Shown here piece after piece: positions 33,983-43,451 of a DNA stretch of 52,058 nt; positions within the stretch are counted from its first letter, which is position 1, and every line of letters begins with the position of its first letter. Both the position numbers and the translations under genes were made by a program. This DNA is from Sphingobacteriales bacterium (GTDB taxonomy: Bacteria > Bacteroidota > Bacteroidia > Sphingobacteriales > Sphingobacteriaceae). The notes under the pieces were generated by a model that did not search any database, was not told the DNA's origin, and saw only the letters and a program-made list of their open reading frames with translations. The stretch lies in contig JAPLFD010000010.1 in NCBI GenBank assembly GCA_026390835.1, forward strand, positions 1 to 52,058, written 5' to 3'.

Positions 33983-34018
33983 AAAAAAAGCCCCTCGAAA
34001 TTCGAGGGGCTTTTTTTT
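33983..34018 (-). terminator. Intrinsic terminator between the two Oar-like receptors
   Basis: AGCCCCTCGAA and TTCGAGGGGCT pair almost loop-free around an A, with A7 and T8 flanks, 15 nt past the stop of the upstream receptor. It implies that the two receptors are transcribed separately. Confidence 0.9.
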
Positions 34019-34033
34019 AAGGTGTAAACCTGC

Positions 34034-37000
34034 TTAGTTAAACAAGTATCTCACACCAAACTGGCCTGACCAAGTTAAAGCCGATTGTACATAGCCGGTT
34101 CCGTTGGTAGGTGCTTTGAATGAAAAGCTACCACCAGAACTTGAACTATACGAAATCAACGTATTTGCTTGGTTGGATACGAAATAAGATTTTCCCCAGT
34201 TTTTGTTAATCATGTTACCTACGTTGTAGATATCAAAAGTTAACTGCAATTTGTTTTTAGTACCTTTTACAATACCACCAAAATCTTGCGTGATACGTAA
34301 ATCAAATTGATTTTCCCATGGGGTCATCGCACCATTACGTTTTGCATACTCACCTCTGTGTTTGCTCAAGTATGGATCATTTTTAATAAACTGATCTAAA
34401 TCATACCATTGATTCGCAGCAGTAGCTGGAATAGATGAAGATGGAGCTAATTTAATTTCACTTGCGAAACGAGGAATATACATTAAGTCGTTAGAGAATG
34501 CGCCATCACCGTTTAAGTCACCATTATACAAATAGGTAAAGGTTTGACCTGAACGACCAGTATAAAACAAGCTAAATGAAGTAGAAGATTGTTTTTGATC
34601 ACCGTATGAGAATTTATAATCTAATGAACCAATAATACGGTGCTTCGTTTGGAAATTTGAAGTAGATACGTCCGGATTATTCGGATCGTTTGCTATTTGA
34701 ACAAACTCCCAATTTGATCTGGCAGTACTGCTCGTTCCATCATTTACCGAAGTAGCTCTACCACGGGTATAAGCAACCATGGCTGACAAACCAGAATCAA
34801 AAGTTTTTTGCAATTGACCTGTTAACGAAGCCGTATATCCTTTACTTGTATTGCTTAATAGAATAGCATTGGTAAAGTTAGTTCCATCAACTTTGGTGCT
34901 ACTGTAGGCAGCACGATTGTCTGCACCCGCAGAAAGTGTAGGGCTAATAACAGCAGTAGATGCTCTCAAGTTGATATCAGAATAATTAACGTTATTTAAG
35001 GTTTTAGAGTAAATACCTTCGATAGTTGCATTAATACCATATGGCAATTTAAAGTCAACTGCTAAGTTATTTCTAAATACTTGTGGTACTTTAAAATCTG
35101 GAGTAACCAAGTTAACTTCTGCTCTATTTGAACCACCACCGTAAAGTGTGGCAGCAGAACCTTGATTATTAGGATCAGCAATAAACGACAACGTAGGAAC
35201 ATTTGTTCTTAAAAGGTTCACTGAACTGAACAACATTCCACTGTTAGTATATTGGTTAGACAACCACACAAATGGAACACGACCGGTAAAGATACCTGAA
35301 CCACCACGTACTTGTACTGAACGATCGCCAGTTACATCCCAATTAAAGCCTAAACGTGGAGACCACAATGGCTTGGTGCTTGGAGTGGCATCGGTTTTAT
35401 AACCAGAAAATGCGGTTTCAACCAAAGTATTGCGCAATGGCTTGTCGCCAAATACCGGAATATCCATACGTAAGCCTGCAGTTAATTTTAAGCCTTTTGC
35501 AGCCTCAAACTCATCTTGCACATAAAAACCTAACTGAGCAGCAGTAAACGTAGCTTCTGGTTTAGCAACACCTGGAATTCTAGAATAGGTTGCTTGTACT
35601 TGATCTGGAGTACCTGCAATGAAGTTAGCAATGCTATTGTAAGTCCAACGACCGTTATAGTTGTTGATGAACAAGTTGCGGAATTTAAAAAATTCGTTGT
35701 GTGTACCCACAGTAATGTTGTGGTTACCCAAACTCATTTTAAAGTTATCGGTTAACTCAATGACATCTTGATCCAATTGGTTGGCTACTGAACTACGTTC
35801 TGAACCTAAAGAGGCAACGTTACTAGAGAATCCGTCAATCGCTCTAATTTCAATGAATGGAAATAATTTTCCAGCGGTTTGACGCTCATCGCGAATGATA
35901 GAGTATCCTAAAATTAAATTGTTAGAGAATTTATCGTTCAATTTAGTACGTAATTCTAAAACAGAGTTGTGTTGCGTATTCGCAAATTTGTACGCATTAT
36001 TTCCGAAACGGAATGACGTACCACTTCTAGAGATGTTATCGTCAAATGCATCGATATAATTATATCGCAAAGTCAATTGGTTTTTAGGATTGATGTTCCA
36101 ATCGAATTTCGCAAATATTTTATTGTTTTGTGTTTGCACATCTTGTGGGCCATAAGAACCTACATCGTAACCTGGAGCAGCACCCATTAATAGAGCCTGA
36201 GCAGCAATTTGCTGAGCAGTTGCTAAAGATATAGCAGAACCTACCTCACCAGCATTGTTAAACAATGGAGCTTGTACACGTTGCAATTCCGCATTTACGA
36301 AAAAGAACAATTTGTCTTTAATGATTGGACCACCAAAACGGAAACCGTATTGGTTGTTCATGAATTTTGTTGAACGAGCATTGGTTAATGCATTTCTACC
36401 AATAGTGTTTTGGTTACGACCAAATAAATAAGCCGAACCTTCAAATTTATTAGTACCTGAACGAGTAACGGCGTTTACACCACCACCGGTAAAGTTACCT
36501 AGGCTTACATCGTAAGGAGCCAATACTACTTGAATTTCTTGAATCGCATCCAAAGAAATTGGTTGTGTATTTGCTTGGCCACCCGGAGTACCAGAACTAG
36601 CTAAACCAAATACATCATTATTTACAGCACCATCAATGGTAATGTTGTTAAAACGGTTGTTAGAACCACCGAATGAACTACCATTTGCTTGTGGAGTTAA
36701 ACGAGTGAAATCTTGCAAACTTCTACTTAAAGTTGGCATTCTTTCAATTTGTTCTTTACTCACACGTGTTGCAGCACCTGTACGTTTGCTGTTAAATACA
36801 TTGTCTTTAGTACCTACAACCACCACTTCAGCTAACTGCTGACCAGCTTTTTCAAGCACAGGGCTTAAGGTTAAGTTTTCACCTAACTTCAAAAACACAT
36901 CAGTAACTTTGTAGCTACGGTAGCCTAAGTAAGTAATTTCAATGGTGTAAGGTCCACCTACACGTAAGTTTGAAATCGTAAATCTACCACCTGCATTGGT

Positions 37001-37171
37001 AGAAGCACCGTAAACCGTTCCGGTTGGGGTGTGAATAGCTTTTACAGAAGCACCAACTAACGTTTCTTGAGCGTCTTTGATGGTTCCTGACAAACTACTG
37101 GTAGTAACCTGTGCAAACACACTTACAGTGGCAAACACAAGAACTAATGAATAAAGTAATTTTTTCATCAT
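34034..37171 (-). CDS. Oar-like TonB-dependent receptor (paralogue 2)
   Basis: The 1045-residue receptor has a signal peptide (MMKKLLYSLVLVFATVSVFAQ). The regulatory-like domain is SLSGTIKDAQETLVGASVKA. The plug has EVVVVGTKDNVFNSKRTGA and ISLDAIQEIQVVLAPYDVSLG. The barrel carries GDLNGDGAFSNDLMYIPR near residue 905 and ends RYLFN. It is clearly a tandem paralogue of the gene at 30578-33862; the domains agree throughout, with the largest length differences in the barrel loops. It has a well-formed promoter candidate. The ligand is unknown. Confidence 0.9.
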   Translation of the reverse strand: MMKKLLYSLVLVFATVSVFAQVTTSSLSGTIKDAQETLVGASVKAIHTPTGTVYGASTNAGGRFTISNLRVGGPYTIEITYLGYRSYKVTDVFLKLGENLTLSPVLEKAGQQLAEVVVVGTKDNVFNSKRTGAATRVSKEQIERMPTLSRSLQDFTRLTPQANGSSFGGSNNRFNNITIDGAVNNDVFGLASSGTPGGQANTQPISLDAIQEIQVVLAPYDVSLGNFTGGGVNAVTRSGTNKFEGSAYLFGRNQNTIGRNALTNARSTKFMNNQYGFRFGGPIIKDKLFFFVNAELQRVQAPLFNNAGEVGSAISLATAQQIAAQALLMGAAPGYDVGSYGPQDVQTQNNKIFAKFDWNINPKNQLTLRYNYIDAFDDNISRSGTSFRFGNNAYKFANTQHNSVLELRTKLNDKFSNNLILGYSIIRDERQTAGKLFPFIEIRAIDGFSSNVASLGSERSSVANQLDQDVIELTDNFKMSLGNHNITVGTHNEFFKFRNLFINNYNGRWTYNSIANFIAGTPDQVQATYSRIPGVAKPEATFTAAQLGFYVQDEFEAAKGLKLTAGLRMDIPVFGDKPLRNTLVETAFSGYKTDATPSTKPLWSPRLGFNWDVTGDRSVQVRGGSGIFTGRVPFVWLSNQYTNSGMLFSSVNLLRTNVPTLSFIADPNNQGSAATLYGGGSNRAEVNLVTPDFKVPQVFRNNLAVDFKLPYGINATIEGIYSKTLNNVNYSDINLRASTAVISPTLSAGADNRAAYSSTKVDGTNFTNAILLSNTSKGYTASLTGQLQKTFDSGLSAMVAYTRGRATSVNDGTSSTARSNWEFVQIANDPNNPDVSTSNFQTKHRIIGSLDYKFSYGDQKQSSTSFSLFYTGRSGQTFTYLYNGDLNGDGAFSNDLMYIPRFASEIKLAPSSSIPATAANQWYDLDQFIKNDPYLSKHRGEYAKRNGAMTPWENQFDLRITQDFGGIVKGTKNKLQLTFDIYNVGNMINKNWGKSYFVSNQANTLISYSSSSGGSFSFKAPTNGTGYVQSALTWSGQFGVRYLFN

Positions 37172-37235
37172 AATGTTTTGGTTAATAATTTAGTTTCATT
37201 TGGCCCAAACCCTTTAATGAGTTGAGATTTAGGTA

Positions 37236-37243
37236 CAAATATA
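37236..37243 (-). promoter_or_regulatory. Promoter of Oar-like paralogue 2
   Basis: On the minus strand a TTG is followed by 17 nt and TATATTTG, fitting the Bacteroidota/Flavobacteriia form TTG-N17-23-TAnnTTTG well. The leader to the ATG at 37171 would be about 55-60 nt. Confidence 0.6.
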
Positions 37244-37429
37244 GTATGATTTATAATAACCAAGCATCACTTTTTTAATTTTTATTTTATGAACTTGTCC
37301 CACAAGCTGTCATTTTTTTCAACAATTCACAAAACCTATCTAAAAAGTTATTTTTTGAGCATTTAAGGCATTTTAAACCTTGCTCTAATTGTGGATAAGT
37401 TGATATTTTAGATACCCACTCCAAATGAT

Positions 37430-37437
37430 TAGTTTTG
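37430..37437 (+). promoter_or_regulatory. Candidate -7 promoter element for lpd
   Basis: TAGTTTTG matches TAnnTTTG and lies 22 nt before the ATG. TTAG at 37408-37411, 18 nt upstream, may be a degenerate -33 element, as seen before the small lipoprotein gene. Confidence 0.45.
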
Positions 37438-37459
37438 AGGCTTTAAATTTCAAAATTAT

Positions 37460-38848
37460 ATGAATTACGATTTACTAGTAATTGGTAGTGGGCCAGGTGG
37501 TTATGTAGCCGCTATACGTGCAGCACAATTGGGCCTAAAAACAGCCATTGTTGAGAAAGAATCGCTTGGTGGTGTTTGTTTAAACTGGGGCTGTATACCC
37601 ACCAAAGCCTTGCTTAAAAGTGCGCAAGTATTTGAATACATAAACCATGCCGCCGAATATGGCCTGCAAGTTTCAGATGCAAAAGTAGATTTTAGTGCCG
37701 TAATAAAACGTAGCCGCGATGTAGCGGATGGAATGAGTAAAGGCATCCAATTCTTGCTAAAAAAGAATAAAATAGACGTAATTATGGGTACCGCCAAACT
37801 AAAAGGTGCTGGCAAAGTACAAGTATTAGGCGCCGATGGCACCAATGCCGAATATACAGCTAAGCATATTATTTTAGCCACCGGCGGTCGTTCTAGAGAA
37901 TTGCCCAACCTGAAACAAGATGGCAAAAAAATTATTGGCTACCGCCAAGCCATGGTATTGTCGCAGCAACCCAAAAGCTTAGTAGTAGTAGGTTCTGGCG
38001 CCATTGGCGTAGAGTTTGCCTATTTTTACAACAGCATTGGTACACAAGTAACCATTGTAGAGTACTTAGATCATATTGTACCGCTAGAAGACGAAGATAT
38101 TTCGAAACAACTGATTCGTAGCTTTAAAAAAGCTGGCATTACAGTAATGACTGAAGCCAATGTAGAATCGGTAGATACCAGCGGTACTGGCTGCAAAGTA
38201 CAAGTTAAAACTGCTGCTGGTGTTGAAACCTTAGAATGCGATGTAGTACTCTCGGCGGTAGGCGTTACCCCAAATATCGAAAACATTGGCTTAGAAGAAT
38301 TGGGTGTAAAAACCGACAAAGGCCGTGTTTTGGTTGATGATTTTTACAAAACCAATATAGAAGGTGTATATGCCATTGGTGATATTGTAAAAGGACAAGC
38401 CTTGGCACACGTAGCTTCTGCAGAAGGCATTATTTGCGTAGAAAAAATTGCAGGTCACCATCCAGAGCCCTTAAACTATAACAACATTCCGGGTTGTACT
38501 TATTGTTCACCTGAAATTGCCTCGGTGGGCTATACTGAAAAAGCAGCCAAAGAAGCCGGATACGAAATTAAAGTGGGTAAATTTCCATTCTCCGCTTCGG
38601 GTAAAGCCAGCGCTTCGGGCGCTAAAGACGGCTTTGTAAAAGTAATTTTTGATGCCAAATACGGCGAATTTTTAGGCGCACACTTAATTGGGGCCAATGT
38701 AACCGAAATGATTGCCGAAGTAGTAGTTGCTCGTAAATTGGAAACCACCGGTATGGACATCGTAAAAACCGTACACCCACATCCAACCATGAGCGAAGCC
38801 ATTATGGAAGCCGCAGCAGATGCTTACGGAGAAGTAATTCACTTATAA
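37460..38848 (+). CDS. lpdA: Dihydrolipoyl dehydrogenase
   Basis: This E3 flavoenzyme re-oxidises the lipoyl arms of the 2-oxo-acid dehydrogenases and/or the glycine cleavage system. The 462-residue protein has FAD-binding GSGPGGYVAA (residues 9-18), the redox disulfide GGVCLNWGC (Cys40, Cys45) and the NAD site VVGSGAIGVEFAYF. FAD-binding VYAIGDI and the C-terminal HPHPTMSE, with the catalytic histidine contributed to the partner subunit, are also present. No E1/E2 gene is nearby. It is followed by a REP-like element and a terminator. Confidence 0.96.
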   Translation: MNYDLLVIGSGPGGYVAAIRAAQLGLKTAIVEKESLGGVCLNWGCIPTKALLKSAQVFEYINHAAEYGLQVSDAKVDFSAVIKRSRDVADGMSKGIQFLLKKNKIDVIMGTAKLKGAGKVQVLGADGTNAEYTAKHIILATGGRSRELPNLKQDGKKIIGYRQAMVLSQQPKSLVVVGSGAIGVEFAYFYNSIGTQVTIVEYLDHIVPLEDEDISKQLIRSFKKAGITVMTEANVESVDTSGTGCKVQVKTAAGVETLECDVVLSAVGVTPNIENIGLEELGVKTDKGRVLVDDFYKTNIEGVYAIGDIVKGQALAHVASAEGIICVEKIAGHHPEPLNYNNIPGCTYCSPEIASVGYTEKAAKEAGYEIKVGKFPFSASGKASASGAKDGFVKVIFDAKYGEFLGAHLIGANVTEMIAEVVVARKLETTGMDIVKTVHPHPTMSEAIMEAAADAYGEVIHL

Positions 38849-38855
38849 TACAATA

Positions 38856-38880
38856 TGTCATGCTGAGCTTGTCGAAGCAT
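38856..38880. repeat. REP-like intergenic palindrome
   Basis: TGTCATGCTGAGCTTGTCGAAGCAT begins with TGTCATGCTGA and is an imperfect inverted repeat (ATGCT at one end, AGCAT at the other). It resembles short REP-type elements that recur between genes in Bacteroidota genomes. This is the only copy seen in the window. It sits 7 nt after lpd and before the terminator. Confidence 0.55.
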
Positions 38881-38892
38881 CTATTTTAAATT

Positions 38893-38928
38893 AAAACCTG
38901 TTGAACATAGTCAACAGGTTTTCTTATT
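38893..38928 (+). terminator. Intrinsic terminator after lpd
   Basis: A perfect 12-bp stem (AAAACCTGTTGA, 38893-38904, with TCAACAGGTTTT, 38911-38922) has a 6-nt loop and a T-rich tail. Confidence 0.85.
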
Positions 38929-38948
38929 TTTAGTCAAATTATTCATTC

Positions 38949-39788
38949 ATGAAACTACATACCATAGATACCGGCTTTTTTAAATTAGATGGTGGCGCCA
39001 TGTTTGGCGTTGTGCCCAAAACCATGTGGCAAAAATTAGTTCCGCCCGATGAAAATAATTTATGTACCTGGGCCATGCGTTGTTTATTAATAGAAGAAGA
39101 CAAGAAACTAACCTTAATAGATAACGGCATTGGCGACAAACAAGACGATAAATTTTTAAGTCATTACCATTTACATGGCGATGATACCTTGGATAAATCG
39201 CTAGACAAATTGGGTTTTTCTAGAGCCGATATTACCGATGTATTTCTTACCCACTTACACTTCGATCATTGCGGAGGATCTATCATCCGCGAAGGCGAAA
39301 AACTAAGGCCAGCGTTCGAAAACGCACGTTATTGGAGCAACGAGCAGCATTGGCAATGGGCCGTAGCACCCAACGACCGCGAAAAGGCATCGTTCTTAAA
39401 AGAAAACATACTCCCTATTCAAGAAAGTGGCCAACTGAACTTCGTAGAAACGAAAGATGGTGTTGATTTTGCAGAAAATGTACGCATTCGCTTCGCTTTT
39501 GGACATACCGATGCCATGATGTTACCTCAAATACAATATAAAGGCAGAACCATTGTGTATATGGCCGATTTATTACCCTCAGCAGCACACCTACCCCTCC
39601 CTTATGTAATGGCTTACGACATGTTTCCGCTACAAACGCTTCATGAAAAAAAGGCTTTTTTAGAAGAAGCCCTAGCCGGAGATTATATTTTATATTTTGA
39701 GCACGATGCCCTAAACGAATGTGCCACCCTACAACAAACCGAAAAAGGTATTCGGGTAAAGGAAACCTTTAAATTGAGTGAATTATAA
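38949..39788 (+). CDS. Metallo-beta-lactamase-fold hydrolase
   Basis: The 279-residue cytoplasmic protein (no signal peptide) has the zinc motif THLHFDHCGG near residue 102. Later ligands are a histidine in FGHTDAM, the aspartate in YMADLLP and a histidine in YFEHDA. The start TIDTGFFKLDGGAMFGVVPK and the LIDNGIGDK strand place it with the quorum-quenching-lactonase-like or YtnP-like group of MBL hydrolases. A substrate cannot be assigned; lactone hydrolysis is only a possibility. smc starts 59 nt downstream. Confidence 0.88.
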   Translation: MKLHTIDTGFFKLDGGAMFGVVPKTMWQKLVPPDENNLCTWAMRCLLIEEDKKLTLIDNGIGDKQDDKFLSHYHLHGDDTLDKSLDKLGFSRADITDVFLTHLHFDHCGGSIIREGEKLRPAFENARYWSNEQHWQWAVAPNDREKASFLKENILPIQESGQLNFVETKDGVDFAENVRIRFAFGHTDAMMLPQIQYKGRTIVYMADLLPSAAHLPLPYVMAYDMFPLQTLHEKKAFLEEALAGDYILYFEHDALNECATLQQTEKGIRVKETFKLSEL

Positions 39789-39847
39789 AATTATTTGATT
39801 TAAAGGTGTTTAAATGCTATTTTAGTAGCCTTCCTGTAAACGATTAG

Positions 39848-42800
39848 ATGCAGCTCACCCAATTAGAAATAAAAGGATTCAAAAGCTTCGGCGATAAAAT
39901 TACCATCCACTTTAATGAGGGGGTAACGTCTATTGTGGGGCCCAATGGTTGTGGAAAATCGAATGTGGTAGATGCCATTCGTTGGGTATTGGGAGAGCAG
40001 AGTACCCGCATGCTACGTTCCGAAAAAATGGAAAACATCATTTTTAACGGTACAAAAACACGTAAACCCTCCAATTTAGCAGAGGTTTCTTTAAGTTTCG
40101 ACAATACCAAAAACATACTACCTACCGAATATTCGCAAGTAACCATTACCCGCAAACTGTACCGTACTGGCGAAAGCGAATACCGTTTAAACGACGTGCA
40201 ATGTAGGTTAAAAGACATCACCGATTTATTTCTCGATACCGGAATTGGCTCCGACTCCTACTCTATTATTGAGTTAAAAATGATAGACGAGATTATTGCC
40301 AATAAAGAAAATTCGCGTAGAGCTTTGTTTGAAGAAGCTTCTGGCATTTCGAAATATAAACTGCGTAAAAAGCAAACCTTCTCTAAATTAAAAGATACCG
40401 AAGCAGACCTGAGCCGTGTAGAAGATATTTTATTCGAGATTGATAAGAATTTAAAAACGCTGGAAAATCAAGCTAAAAAAGCAGAACGCTACTATAAACT
40501 AAAAGAGCAATACAAAGAATTAAGTGTACAATTGGCCTCTTTTCGCATTGCAGGTTACCGCAATGCTTTAGAAACCCTAGATAAACAAGAGCAAGATCAA
40601 CAAGCTGGAAAATCTGGAATAAGCAGTACAATTGACACCTTGGAGGCTGGCTTGCAACAACAAAAACTGGCACACCTTACCCAAGAAAAAAACCTAAGCA
40701 CCCAACAGAAAGCCGCTAACGAATTTATTGCCAAAATAAGGGCTTACGAAAGTGATAAAAAGGTAAAAAATGAACAGTTGCGCTTTTTAGAAGATAAAGA
40801 AGCTCGATTAAAAGAAGAGCTAGAAAAAGACCGTCAACAGCTTAACCACGTTGACTATAACCAAAAACGCTTAAACGAAGAGTTAAGTCAAGAAAAAAGC
40901 ATTATAAACAGCTTGCAAAGCGATTTAGAAAAGCAAAAAAACAATGTAGATGCCTTACGTGAACAGCAACAAAATTTCAGAACGCAGGTAGATTACTTGG
41001 TGAAAGAAAACGGCCAAACGCAACAAGCCTTAAATGAACTTGAAAAAAATCTGGCCATTTTACACATACAACGCGATGCTTTACAACAAGAAAGCACCAG
41101 AAATACCAGCGATGCACAATCGAAAGAAGTAGAATTAAACGAATTTAACAAGGTTTTAGCCGATTTAGAGCAGCGTTTACAAACCCAGCAACAAGAATTA
41201 AGTTTGGCCCAAAAACTAGAAACCGATTTTCAAGAGAAGCTAAAAGTAGGTGAAGAAAAAATTCAAGAACAAAAGCAAGAAAGGCAAGATTTAAACAGAA
41301 AACTAGACGCCAAACAAAACGAATATAACCTTACCAAATCTATGGTTGATAATTTGGAAGGCTTTCCCGAATCTATTCGTTTCTTGAAAAAAAATACCAA
41401 TTGGGCCAAGCAAGCGCCTTTATTCTCCGATATTTTGTTTTGCAAAGAGGCTTATCGCATTGCCATTGAAAACTATTTAGAACCCGTAATGAACCATTAT
41501 GTGGTGCAAACGCAGCAGGAAGCTATACAAGCCATTACCCTACTCAGCGATTCGGCCCAAGGAAGAGCTAATTTCTTTATTCTCGATGCTTTAAAATCAT
41601 CGGTTAAGAAAACTGAAAAGCAATTTACTAAAACCAATTTAGTAGCAGCCCTAGATATTATAGAAGTAGATGCCAAATATCGTCCACTCTGCGAACTGCT
41701 CTTAAAAAACGTATATGTTATTGAAAGCGGCGAAGAGGAAGAATTAGCCAATACCTTACCACAAGAAGGGCATATTTTATTAAGCAGTAGCGGTAAATAC
41801 AGCAAAAGTACGTATACCATGGCTGGTGGCTCGGTGGGCTTATTTGAAGGAAAGCGTATTGGAAGGGCTAAAAACCTAGAAAATTTAGCCAATGAAATTT
41901 CGAGCTTAGCGCAGAAAATAACTACACTCCAGAATGCGATCGAAAAGGAAAGCCAAAGCTTGGAAACCTTAAGAGCAGCATCACAAAAAGACCAAAACAG
42001 CCAAAAAGAACAAGCGGTACAAAGTCTTAACAACGAATATATCTCCATTAAAACCAAACAAGAGCAATACGTTGCTTTTATGGAGAATAGTACAAACCGC
42101 AAACAAGATATTGAAACTAAAATTGCAGGTATTTTAGCAGAAATTGAACGCTCAGAACCTAAAGTTGCCGAACTAAAAACCGAGCAGGAGATTAAACAGC
42201 AGGCCTTGGTACAAGCCCAACAAGAATACCAAAACTTCTCCGACCGGTTAAATGCCGAGGCTAGCGCATATAATCAAGAAAATATCAAATTTCATCAACA
42301 GCAAAACAAGGTATCGGGCTTAGAAAAAGATTTAGACTACCGAAATAGTCAACATACCAACCTCTCGGAACGCATAGAAAGCAACCACGCTATTTTTGAG
42401 CAAACACAGGCTAATATTAAAGAAACGTTGAAATACGTAGATCATTCTGACGATGATCTTTTGGCCATGTACAGCCAAAAGGAAGCCTTAGAAAAAGGCG
42501 TAGAAGAACTAGAACAGGCGTATTATGCGGCCAGAGGTGCCATTACCGAAACAGAAAATACCATTGCCGAACAGCGCCGTAAAAAAGAACAAGCCGATTT
42601 CTTAGCCAATGAGCTAAAAGATCAAAAAACGAATTTAAAACTCGAATTAAATGGACTAAAAGAGCGTTTATCGGTAGAATTTTCCATCGATATTAACGAT
42701 TTGTTGGAGAATGATGTACCCGAAGGCGAAAATGAAGAAGCCTTAAAAGAGAAAACCGAAAAACTAAAACGTCAACTCGACGATTTTGGGGGCATTAACC

Positions 42801-43390
42801 CCATGGCCATGGAGGCTTATCAAGAAATGCAAGAGCGTTTTGTATTTATACAAACTCAGAAAAAAGATTTATTAGACGCTAAAGATTCGCTTTTAGCAAC
42901 CATTAAAGAAATAGACGATACGGCAAAAGCCAAGTTTATGGAGGCCTTTACCCAAGTTCGGGAACATTTTATTGAGGTGTTTCGTTCTTTATTTAACGAA
43001 GAAGATTCTTGCGATTTGGTGCTCTCCGATCCGGAAAATCCACTCGACTCGGACATTGAAATTATGGCCCGTCCGAAAGGCAAACGCCCACTCTCTATCA
43101 ACCAATTATCGGGTGGAGAGAAAACACTTACAGCCACGGCCCTCCTATTTTCGTTGTATCTACTTAAGCCGGCACCTTTCTGTATTTTCGATGAAATAGA
43201 TGCTCCTTTAGACGATACCAACATCGATAAATTCAATACGATTATCCGTAAATTCTCCAACCAATCGCAATTTATTGTGGTATCGCACAACAAGCGCACC
43301 ATTGCCAGCACCGACATTATTTATGGGGTAACCATGGTAGAACAAGGCGTATCTAAAGTAGTTGCAGTAGATTTACGTGAAGTTGCCTAG
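39848..43390 (+). CDS. smc: Chromosome segregation protein SMC
   Basis: SMC compacts and segregates chromosomes as an ATP-driven dimer with ScpA/ScpB. The 1180-residue protein has Walker A GPNGCGKSN (residues 31-39) at the N-terminus. A coiled coil (~170-500), a hinge (~510-640) and a returning coiled coil (~660-1010) follow. The C-terminal head has the ABC signature LSGGEKTLTATAL (near 1085) and Walker B FCIFDEIDAPLDD (near 1105). The length is normal for the family. ScpA/B are not in the window. Confidence 0.97.
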   Translation: MQLTQLEIKGFKSFGDKITIHFNEGVTSIVGPNGCGKSNVVDAIRWVLGEQSTRMLRSEKMENIIFNGTKTRKPSNLAEVSLSFDNTKNILPTEYSQVTITRKLYRTGESEYRLNDVQCRLKDITDLFLDTGIGSDSYSIIELKMIDEIIANKENSRRALFEEASGISKYKLRKKQTFSKLKDTEADLSRVEDILFEIDKNLKTLENQAKKAERYYKLKEQYKELSVQLASFRIAGYRNALETLDKQEQDQQAGKSGISSTIDTLEAGLQQQKLAHLTQEKNLSTQQKAANEFIAKIRAYESDKKVKNEQLRFLEDKEARLKEELEKDRQQLNHVDYNQKRLNEELSQEKSIINSLQSDLEKQKNNVDALREQQQNFRTQVDYLVKENGQTQQALNELEKNLAILHIQRDALQQESTRNTSDAQSKEVELNEFNKVLADLEQRLQTQQQELSLAQKLETDFQEKLKVGEEKIQEQKQERQDLNRKLDAKQNEYNLTKSMVDNLEGFPESIRFLKKNTNWAKQAPLFSDILFCKEAYRIAIENYLEPVMNHYVVQTQQEAIQAITLLSDSAQGRANFFILDALKSSVKKTEKQFTKTNLVAALDIIEVDAKYRPLCELLLKNVYVIESGEEEELANTLPQEGHILLSSSGKYSKSTYTMAGGSVGLFEGKRIGRAKNLENLANEISSLAQKITTLQNAIEKESQSLETLRAASQKDQNSQKEQAVQSLNNEYISIKTKQEQYVAFMENSTNRKQDIETKIAGILAEIERSEPKVAELKTEQEIKQQALVQAQQEYQNFSDRLNAEASAYNQENIKFHQQQNKVSGLEKDLDYRNSQHTNLSERIESNHAIFEQTQANIKETLKYVDHSDDDLLAMYSQKEALEKGVEELEQAYYAARGAITETENTIAEQRRKKEQADFLANELKDQKTNLKLELNGLKERLSVEFSIDINDLLENDVPEGENEEALKEKTEKLKRQLDDFGGINPMAMEAYQEMQERFVFIQTQKKDLLDAKDSLLATIKEIDDTAKAKFMEAFTQVREHFIEVFRSLFNEEDSCDLVLSDPENPLDSDIEIMARPKGKRPLSINQLSGGEKTLTATALLFSLYLLKPAPFCIFDEIDAPLDDTNIDKFNTIIRKFSNQSQFIVVSHNKRTIASTDIIYGVTMVEQGVSKVVAVDLREVA

Positions 43391-43451
43391 GCAAAGGGCT
43401 GTGAAAACTGCGAAATCCTTTGTATTTTAGCACCTTATACCGTTGAAAATT

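Noticed and set aside
30578-37171. SusC/SusD polysaccharide-utilisation locus
   Set aside because: There is no SusD-like lipoprotein, glycoside hydrolase or hybrid sensor; the domain order fits Oar-like receptors better.
25557-37398. Perfect DnaA-box-like 9-mers (TTATCCACA at 25557-25565 and its complement at 37390-37398) as a sign of a replication origin
   Set aside because: They are single, 12 kb apart, without clusters, dnaA/dnaN or an unwinding element. Isolated boxes occur by chance or in ordinary promoters.
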